In this document: positions 39,861 through 45,434 of the stretch, in pieces
How the letters are laid out: each line of letters begins with the position of its first letter
Position numbering within the stretch: position 1 is the stretch's first letter
Assembly (NCBI RefSeq): GCF_000718775.1
Contig: NZ_JOCB01000073.1
Location: 1-45,434 of the forward strand
DNA from: Streptomyces sp. NRRL S-31
GTDB taxonomy: Bacteria > Actinomycetota > Actinomycetes > Streptomycetales > Streptomycetaceae
Length of the DNA stretch: 45,434 nucleotides
Direction of reading: 5' to 3'
Position numbers and translations under genes: made by a program
Notes under the pieces: generated by a model
What the model was told of the DNA's origin: nothing
What the model saw: only the letters and a program-made list of their open reading frames with translations
The model's database searches: none

Positions 39861-41255
39861 CGTCCGCGTGCGCTGCCGCCGGGCCGCCATCACCGCGTAG
39901 ACGATGATCCCGGCGAACAGGAACAGCACGCCCTGGTACACCGCCGCGTAGCCGGCGCCCGCCATCAGCCAGACCGAGAAGACGGCGGCGACCGCGGTGA
40001 CCACGCAGTCCCGTACCAGCCGCGCCCGGTCAACCGACTCGCTCCGGCCGGCCACCAGGTGGAAGATCTGCGCGGCGGCGGCCAGCAGGTACGGCACGGT
40101 CGCGGTGAACGTGGTGACGAGGACCAGGACCTCGAAGACCCGGCCCGAGCCGGAGGAGTAGTTGTAGACGGTGAGCAGCGAGGCGAGGACGACCGTCACG
40201 CCGACCCCGACCGTCGGCACGCCCCGGCGGCGGCGCGTGAAGGCGCTCGGGAACAGGCCGTCGCGCGCCGCCGCGTACGGCGTCTGCGCGCTCAGCAGGG
40301 TCCAGCCGTTGAGGCAGCCGGTCATCGACACCAGCGCGGCGAGCGCCACCGCCGTACCGCCCCAGCCGCCCCCGAACATCGTGTTCACGGCGTCCGAGAA
40401 CGGCGCGGTGGAGGCCACCAGACGGTCGTGCGGGACCGTGCCGAACACGGACAGCGTGCCCAGCAGGTACACCAGCGCGGCGCCCGCGGTGCCGATGACG
40501 GTGGCGCGGCCCACGTTGCGGCGGGCGTCTCGGACCTCGCCCGCGCTGACGGCGGCGGACTCCACCCCGAGGTAGGAGAAGAGCAGCAGGGCGGCGGAGG
40601 CGGACACCGCGCCGATCGCGCCCTGGCCGCTGGAGTTGAACGGGCCGAGCCGGTCCGGGTCGAAGAAGAACAGCCCGCCGACCGCGACGAGCAGCAGCGG
40701 TACGAACTTCAGCACCGTGGACACCAGTTGGACGGCGCCCACGTACCGGGTGCCGGCGAAGTTGGCCAGCGCCGGCAGCCACTGGAGGGCCAGCGCGGCC
40801 AGACAGGCGGTCCAGCGGTGGCCGCCCACCGGGATCAGCACGTCGAGGTAGCCGACGGCGGCGACGGCGAGCGCGGCGTTCGACACCCAGGTGGTGATCC
40901 AGTACGACCAGGCGGCGAGGAAGCCCGCGAAGTCGCCGAACGCCTCGCGGGCATAGACGTAGGGGCCGCCGGTGCGCGGGTCCCGGGCGGCGAGCCGGCC
41001 GAAGACCAGGGCGAGCGCGATCGCGCCGACGGTCAGCACCCCGAAGGCGACCAGGCTCACGGTGCCGTACGGGGCGATGGAGGCGGGCAGCAGGAAGATG
41101 CCGCCGCCGATGATGTTGCCCATGACCAGCGCGGTGGCGACGGGGAGCCCGAAGCTCCGGGCGTGCTTGCTGCCGGGGCGGAGTTCCGCGCCGGGTGCGG
41201 CGGGGGACTCCGAGGGGGCCGGAGCCGGCTGCGGGGCGGTTCCGGTGACGTGCAT
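39840..41255 (-). CDS. APC-family amino acid permease
   Basis: A 471-aa permease with about 12 helices and a soluble Pro-rich N-terminus (first 40 residues). The APC hallmark GNIIGGGIFLLPASIAPYG opens helix one, followed by GGPYVYAREAFGDFAGFLAA, and by FSYLGVESAAVSAGEVRDAR in helix six. It probably imports hydroxyproline or proline, given the neighbours. It is separated by 182 nt from the GntR gene on the same strand. Confidence 0.9.
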   Translation of the reverse strand: MHVTGTAPQPAPAPSESPAAPGAELRPGSKHARSFGLPVATALVMGNIIGGGIFLLPASIAPYGTVSLVAFGVLTVGAIALALVFGRLAARDPRTGGPYVYAREAFGDFAGFLAAWSYWITTWVSNAALAVAAVGYLDVLIPVGGHRWTACLAALALQWLPALANFAGTRYVGAVQLVSTVLKFVPLLLVAVGGLFFFDPDRLGPFNSSGQGAIGAVSASAALLLFSYLGVESAAVSAGEVRDARRNVGRATVIGTAGAALVYLLGTLSVFGTVPHDRLVASTAPFSDAVNTMFGGGWGGTAVALAALVSMTGCLNGWTLLSAQTPYAAARDGLFPSAFTRRRRGVPTVGVGVTVVLASLLTVYNYSSGSGRVFEVLVLVTTFTATVPYLLAAAAQIFHLVAGRSESVDRARLVRDCVVTAVAAVFSVWLMAGAGYAAVYQGVLFLFAGIIVYAVMAARRQRTRTSAAGAP

Positions 41256-41437
41256 GGGTGGTGCGCCTCTCAACGAACAGCTGTCCCAGGGTGCCGGGAC
41301 GCAGCCATGGTCGGGGATGCCCCGGTCTGGCGCAAAATCGCCGTTCCTTGTCCGGTATCGCCTCCCGGAACAGGGAAAAACTGAGGTGAGAGGCCCTGTG
41401 GGCAGCGAGATGTGCGGTGCCGTGCGCCCGCCGGCGG

Positions 41438-42130
41438 TCAGTCCCCGGCGGCCCACAGGCCGCGGACATGGCCGAGGTGCCGGGTCATGACCGCGTGCAC
41501 GGCCTTGCCGTCGCGTTCCAGCAGGGCGTCCAGCAGTTCCAGGTGCTCCTCGGCGGAGGCGAGCAGCCGGCCCGCCTCCACCAGCGCGGTCAGCCCGTAC
41601 AGCCGGGAGCGCTTGCGCAGGTCGGCGACCACCTCGACCAGGTGGGCGTTGCCCGCGAGGGCGAGCAGACCGAGGTGGAAGCGGTTGTCGGCCTCGACGT
41701 AGGCGATCAGGTCGCCCGCCGCCGCGGCGGCGACGATCTCCCGGGCCGCCGGGCGCAGCGCCTCCAGCGAGACCCGGTCGGCGGTGCCGGCCAGGTCCAC
41801 CACCGTCGGGATCTCGATGAGCGCGCGGACGTGCGTGTACTCGTCCAGCTGCCGGTCGGAGACGACGGTGACCCGGAAGCCCTTGTTGGGCACGGTGTCG
41901 ACCAGCCCCTCCTTGGCCAGGTCGAGCATCGCCTCCCGCACCGGCGTCGCCGAGACCCCGAAGCGGGCGGCCAGCGAGGGCGCCGAGTAGACCTCGCCCG
42001 GCCGCAGCTCGCCCGCGGTCAGCGCGGCGCGCAGGGCGTCCGCGACCCGCTCGCGGTAGCTGCGCCGTCCGCCGAGCCGGGGGAGCGCGGGCGTCTCCGC
42101 CCCCGCGGTGTCCTGTGCCATGTCACGCAT
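41438..42130 (-). CDS. GntR-family (FCD) transcriptional regulator
   Basis: A 230-aa regulator. The winged helix covers residues about 25-90 (RERVADALRAALTAGELRPG, then VSATPVREAMLDLAKEGLVD). The FCD effector domain follows, with likely metal-binding residues in VEADNRFHLGLLALAGN and HLGHVRGL. It is encoded 13 nt after the epimerase and is the natural repressor of the hydroxyproline genes. Starts at GTG 42133, ATG 42130 and ATG 42121 are all possible. Confidence 0.9.
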   Translation of the reverse strand: MRDMAQDTAGAETPALPRLGGRRSYRERVADALRAALTAGELRPGEVYSAPSLAARFGVSATPVREAMLDLAKEGLVDTVPNKGFRVTVVSDRQLDEYTHVRALIEIPTVVDLAGTADRVSLEALRPAAREIVAAAAAGDLIAYVEADNRFHLGLLALAGNAHLVEVVADLRKRSRLYGLTALVEAGRLLASAEEHLELLDALLERDGKAVHAVMTRHLGHVRGLWAAGD

Positions 42131-42143
42131 CACCGGGGTGAGT

Positions 42144-43145
42144 CTAGAGGACGAACCCCGCCGGGAACGGGTCGGTGGGGTCCAGCAGGTACTGCGCGGT
42201 GCCCGTGATCCACGCGCGGCCGGTGAAGCTGGGCAGCACCGCGGGCGTCCCGGCGACCTCCGCGGTGCCCAGCAGCCGCCCGGTGAAGCGGGTGCCGATG
42301 AAGGACTCGTTCACGAACTCGGTGCCCAGCGGCAGCTCGCCCCGCGCGTGCAGCTGGGCCATGCGGGCACTGGTGCCGGTGCCGCACGGGGAGCGGTCGA
42401 ACCAGCCCGGGTGGATGACCATCGCGTGGCGGGAGTGCCGGGCCGTGGCGCCCGGCGCGAGCAGGTGGACGTGGTGGCAGCCGCGGATCGAGGGGTCCTC
42501 CGGATGCACCGGCGCCCCCTGCGCGTCGATCGCCCGCATCAGGGCGAGCCCCGCCGCCAGGATGTCGTCCTTGCGGGCCCGGTCGAAGGGCAACCCGAAG
42601 GCGTCCAGTGGCGCGATCGCGTAGAAGTTGCCGCCGTAGGCGAGGTCGTAGGTGACCGTGCGGCCGTCGGGCAGGGTGACCCGCCGGTCCAGGCCGACGG
42701 CGAACGAGGGGACGTTGCGCAGCGTCACGTCGCGCGCCGCGCCGTTCTCCACCGCGACCTCCGCGACCACCACCCCCGCCGGGGTGTCGAGCCGGATGGT
42801 GGTCACCGGCTCCACGACCTCCACCATGCCGGTCTCGACCAGCACGGTGGCCACCCCGATCGTGCCGTGCCCGCACATCGGCAGATAGCCGGAGACCTCG
42901 ATGTAGATCACGCCCCAGTCGCAGTCGGGGCGGGCCGGCGGCTGGAGGATCGCGCCGCTCATCGCGGCGTGGCCGCGCGGTTCGTCCATCAGCAGCCGTC
43001 TGACGTGGTCGCGGTGGTCCCGGAAGTACAGCCGCCGTTCGTTCATCGTCGCGCCGGGGACGGTGCCGATCCCGCCGGTGACCACACGGGTCGGCATGCC
43101 CTCGGTGTGCGAGTCGACGGCGTGCAGGACGAGCTTGCTGCGCAT
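42144..43145 (-). CDS. Proline racemase-family 4-hydroxyproline epimerase
   Basis: A 333-aa enzyme of the proline racemase family. Both catalytic Cys are present: C91 in MCGHGTIG and C254 in SPCGTGTSA, so it is an epimerase/racemase, not a 3-hydroxyproline dehydratase. It probably converts trans-4-hydroxy-L-proline to cis-4-hydroxy-D-proline. AGGAGG precedes ATG 43145. Neighbours complete the pathway: oxidoreductase and deaminase upstream. Confidence 0.92.
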   Translation of the reverse strand: MRSKLVLHAVDSHTEGMPTRVVTGGIGTVPGATMNERRLYFRDHRDHVRRLLMDEPRGHAAMSGAILQPPARPDCDWGVIYIEVSGYLPMCGHGTIGVATVLVETGMVEVVEPVTTIRLDTPAGVVVAEVAVENGAARDVTLRNVPSFAVGLDRRVTLPDGRTVTYDLAYGGNFYAIAPLDAFGLPFDRARKDDILAAGLALMRAIDAQGAPVHPEDPSIRGCHHVHLLAPGATARHSRHAMVIHPGWFDRSPCGTGTSARMAQLHARGELPLGTEFVNESFIGTRFTGRLLGTAEVAGTPAVLPSFTGRAWITGTAQYLLDPTDPFPAGFVL

Positions 43146-43178
43146 GTTCCGGCCTCCTTGTCGGCCTTGCCGGCCGCT

Positions 43179-44090
43179 TCAGTCTCGTCCGTGTCCGACG
43201 AGACTGACGGCCATGGCCTTCTCCGTCGCCGCGCGGACCGCGGCCTCCCGCTCCGGCGGCAGCGGGACGCGCGGCGGGCGCACCGGGCCGCCGTACCGCC
43301 CGACGATGTCCATGGACAACTTGATCGCCTGCACGAACTCCACCCGCGAGTCCCAGCGCAGCAGCGGGTGCAGCAGCCGGTACAGGGGGAGCGCGGTGCC
43401 GAGGTCGCCGGCCGTGGCGGCACGGTACAGCTCCGCCGAGGCGTGGGGGAGCGCGTTGGGGTAGCCGGCCACCCAGCCCTTGGCGCCGGCCACCGCCAGC
43501 TCCAGCAGCACGTCGTCGGCGCCGGCCAGCAGGTCCAGCCCGGGGGCGAGTTCGGCGATCCGGTAGGCGCGGCGGACGTCGCCGGAGAACTCCTTGACCG
43601 CGTGCACCAGCCCCTCGCCGTGCAGCCGGGCGAGCAGCTCGGGCACCAGGTCGACCTTGGTGTCGACGGGGTTGTTGTACGCCACCACCGGCAGGCCCGC
43701 CTTCGCGACCTCGGCGTAGTGGGCGAGGACGGACCGGTCGTCGGCGCGGTAGGCGTTGGGCGGCAGCAGCATGACCGAGGCGCAGCCGGCCTCGCCGGCC
43801 TGTTCGGCCCAGCGCCGGGCCTCGGCGCTGCCGTAGGCGGCGACACCCGGCATCACCCGCTCGCCGCCGACCGCCGCCACGGCGGTCTCCACCACCCGGG
43901 CCCGCTCCTCGGGGCCGAGCACCTGGTACTCGCCGAGCGAGCCGTTCGGTACGACGCCGTCGCAGCCGCCCGCGACGAGCCAGGCGCAGTGCTCGGCGTA
44001 GCGGTCGTAGTCGACCGAGAGGTCGGCGCGCAGCGGGAGGGCGGTGGCCACGAGGAGGCCGCGCCAGGGACGGTTCGGTGCGTCGGACAT
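43179..44090 (-). CDS. DapA-family 1-pyrroline-4-hydroxy-2-carboxylate deaminase
   Basis: A 303-aa TIM barrel of the dihydrodipicolinate synthase superfamily. The Schiff-base Lys is K166 in HAVKEFSGD, the conserved Tyr is Y138 in VVAYNNP, and the entry motif is NGSLGEYQVL. Next to the epimerase and the dehydrogenase it most likely deaminates Pyr4H2C to 2-oxoglutarate semialdehyde. AAAGGGG precedes ATG 44090. Confidence 0.85.
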   Translation of the reverse strand: MSDAPNRPWRGLLVATALPLRADLSVDYDRYAEHCAWLVAGGCDGVVPNGSLGEYQVLGPEERARVVETAVAAVGGERVMPGVAAYGSAEARRWAEQAGEAGCASVMLLPPNAYRADDRSVLAHYAEVAKAGLPVVAYNNPVDTKVDLVPELLARLHGEGLVHAVKEFSGDVRRAYRIAELAPGLDLLAGADDVLLELAVAGAKGWVAGYPNALPHASAELYRAATAGDLGTALPLYRLLHPLLRWDSRVEFVQAIKLSMDIVGRYGGPVRPPRVPLPPEREAAVRAATEKAMAVSLVGHGRD

Positions 44091-44109
44091 GATTCCCCTT
44101 TGGTAGGGT

Positions 44110-44121
44110 GTGACATATCAC
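44110..44121. promoter_or_regulatory. Near-palindrome GTGACATATCAC, candidate GntR site
   Basis: GTGACATATCAC is a 12-bp palindrome with a single mismatched pair, in the 27-nt gap before the DapA-family gene; it includes the stop of the oxidoreductase. It may be an internal operator for the GntR regulator. The call is weak. Confidence 0.3.
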
Positions 44122-45434
44122 TGATCGGTGTCTTCGGCGGTGTCTTCGGCGGGGTCCGTCACGGGCAGCGCGGCCAGGACGCCGAGCGGGACCGGCCGCG
44201 CGAACGGCCTGCGTCCGGCGCCGGGCGGGCACCCGGTCAGCCCCGCCACCGCGGGCCCGCACATCCGGCCCTGGCACCAGCCCATCCCGGCCCGGGTCAG
44301 CAGCTTCACGGTCCGCGGGTCCCCGGCGCCGAGCGCGACGGCGTCGCGCACCTCCCCGGCGGTCACCTCCTCGCAGCGGCACACCACCGTGTCGTCCGGC
44401 AGCCGGTCCGCCCAGCCCGCCGGCGGGGCGTACACCGCGTCGAGGACCGCGGCGAACTCCCGCGCCCGGGCCCGCGCCCGGGCGGCGGCGGCCCAGCCGC
44501 GCGGATCCGGGGCGGTGCCGGACAGCCGCGCGGCGGCCGAGCACCCGGCGACGTGCCCCTCGGCGAGCGCCGCGGCCGCGCCGCCGACCCCGGTGCTCTC
44601 CCCGGCGGCCCAGACGCCGGGGACATCGGTGCGCTGTTCGTCGTCGACCCGGACGGCGGTGCCGGACAGGGCGCAGCCGAGGGCCTCGGCGAGGTCGGTG
44701 TGCGGCAGCAGGCCGTGCCCCACGGCGAGCGTGTCGCAGCGCAGCCGGCGGGCGGTGCCGGGCCGCGGGTGCCCGTCCCGGCCGAGCGCGGCCACCGTCA
44801 CCGCCGTCACCCGGTCGGTGCCGTGCGCCGCCACGACGGTGTGCCGGGGCAGGACGCGCACGCCGTGCCGCAGCAGCCGGGCCGCGTACCCGGCGCCCTC
44901 GGCGAGCTTGCCGGGCTGGGCGGCCAGGGCGGCCAGGGCGGACACCCGCAGCGGCAGCGCGGCCGGACCGGCCGACTCCACCAGCGCGGCGACCCGGGCA
45001 CCGGCCGCGGCGAGCCCGGTGGCCACCGGCAGCAGCAGCGGCCCGGTCCCGGCCACCACGGCCGTGCGCCCGGGCAGCACCAGGCCGCCCTTGAGCATCG
45101 CCTGCGCGCCGCCCGCGGTGACCACCCCGGGCAGCGTCCAGCCCGGGAAGGGCAGCACCCGCTCGAAGCCGCCGGTGGCGAGCAGCACGGCGTCGGCGCG
45201 GACGGTGACGCCCTCCTCCTCGGCGGGGCCGCGCAGGGCGTGCACCGCGAACGCCCCGGAGGCGGGGTCCCGCGCCACGCACCACACGTGGTGTTCCGCC
45301 AGGTGGGTGATCCGGCCGGCCGCCCGGTGCCGGTCGAGGCCGGCCCGCAGCCGCTCCCAGGCGCGCTCCCCGTGGCGCGGGGCCCGGGGCCGGCGGGCGC
45401 CGAGGGCGGCGGCGGGCTGCCGGTGGAACTGGCC
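44118..45434 (-). CDS. FAD/NAD(P) oxidoreductase with [2Fe-2S] tail (partial)
   Basis: The C-terminal 438 residues are visible; the N-terminus with the first FAD motif lies beyond the window. Visible parts: VLLATGGFERVLPFPGW, a second dinucleotide fold TAVVAGTGPLLLPVATG, GVWAAGESTGVGG, and a C-terminal BFD-like cluster site with Cys in CRCEEVTAGE and WCQGRMCGP. It resembles the catalytic subunit of D-hydroxyproline dehydrogenase (or octopine/glycine oxidase types), which oxidises cis-4-hydroxy-D-proline. Together with 42144 and 43179 it forms a hydroxyproline operon. Confidence 0.85.
   Translation of the reverse strand, partial: GQFHRQPAAALGARRPRAPRHGERAWERLRAGLDRHRAAGRITHLAEHHVWCVARDPASGAFAVHALRGPAEEEGVTVRADAVLLATGGFERVLPFPGWTLPGVVTAGGAQAMLKGGLVLPGRTAVVAGTGPLLLPVATGLAAAGARVAALVESAGPAALPLRVSALAALAAQPGKLAEGAGYAARLLRHGVRVLPRHTVVAAHGTDRVTAVTVAALGRDGHPRPGTARRLRCDTLAVGHGLLPHTDLAEALGCALSGTAVRVDDEQRTDVPGVWAAGESTGVGGAAAALAEGHVAGCSAAARLSGTAPDPRGWAAAARARARAREFAAVLDAVYAPPAGWADRLPDDTVVCRCEEVTAGEVRDAVALGAGDPRTVKLLTRAGMGWCQGRMCGPAVAGLTGCPPGAGRRPFARPVPLGVLAALPVTDPAEDTAEDTDQ

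Overview
The window is about 72% GC by eye, with a strong G/C bias at third codon positions, GTG starts, ATGA/GTGA stop-start overlaps and many actinobacterial families (LxxC lipoproteins, Tat signals, SHQLRTPL histidine kinases). It reads as Streptomyces or a very close relative. No CRISPR array, rRNA gene or intact transposase was seen. The only RNA gene is one tRNA-Pro(GGG).

Layout. (1) 2-4633, minus strand: a sugar ABC importer (lipoprotein binding protein and two permeases) followed by a secreted GH5 endoglycoceramidase-like glycosidase. Divergent from it lie an IolE-like TIM-barrel enzyme (4947), a small unknown protein, a Gfo/Idh/MocA dehydrogenase and a frameshifted second Gfo/Idh gene (7351-7685). 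This is probably a glycoside uptake and catabolism locus. (2) 7835-8825: a cupin and a small membrane protein. (3) 8970-9043: tRNA-Pro. The last 36 nt of its locus (9010-9045) recur at 26463-26498, so 9046-26462 (about 17.4 kb) looks like an island inserted at the tRNA 3' end. It carries no integrase. It holds a two-component-linked lipoprotein/ABC export operon, a second two-component system with a COG4705 membrane protein, a bile-acid-symporter-type transporter, a DedA remnant, a third two-component system, and a DUF4956-VTC-PAP2 cassette that may make and process polyphosphate.

(4) 26596-35707: a cluster of secreted proteins. Three different cell-wall-type enzyme domains (NlpC/P60-like, DUF1906 GH25-like, and Rpf-like transglycosylase) are each fused to 5-6 copies of the same 45-48-residue 'VWDRxRSASGxW' repeat. 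A degenerate fourth copy lies upstream of the last gene. Between them are a LuxR regulator with a TrmB-like N-terminus, a small unknown protein, a secreted 65-residue peptide ending DDMIWQ, and a Tat-exported propeller-like protein. This looks like a coordinated envelope-remodelling or wall-targeting system and is the most interesting part of the window.

(5) 36391-39860: a DUF485-like protein, a sodium:solute symporter and a LytS-type kinase, stitched together by two unannotated micro-ORFs (17 and 16 codons) that overlap the next start by GTGA. (6) 39840-45434, minus strand: a hydroxyproline catabolic cluster: FAD oxidoreductase (cut by the window edge), DapA-family deaminase, proline racemase-family epimerase, GntR regulator and APC permease.

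All functional calls come from reading the translated sequence and recalling family motifs. No database search was run.
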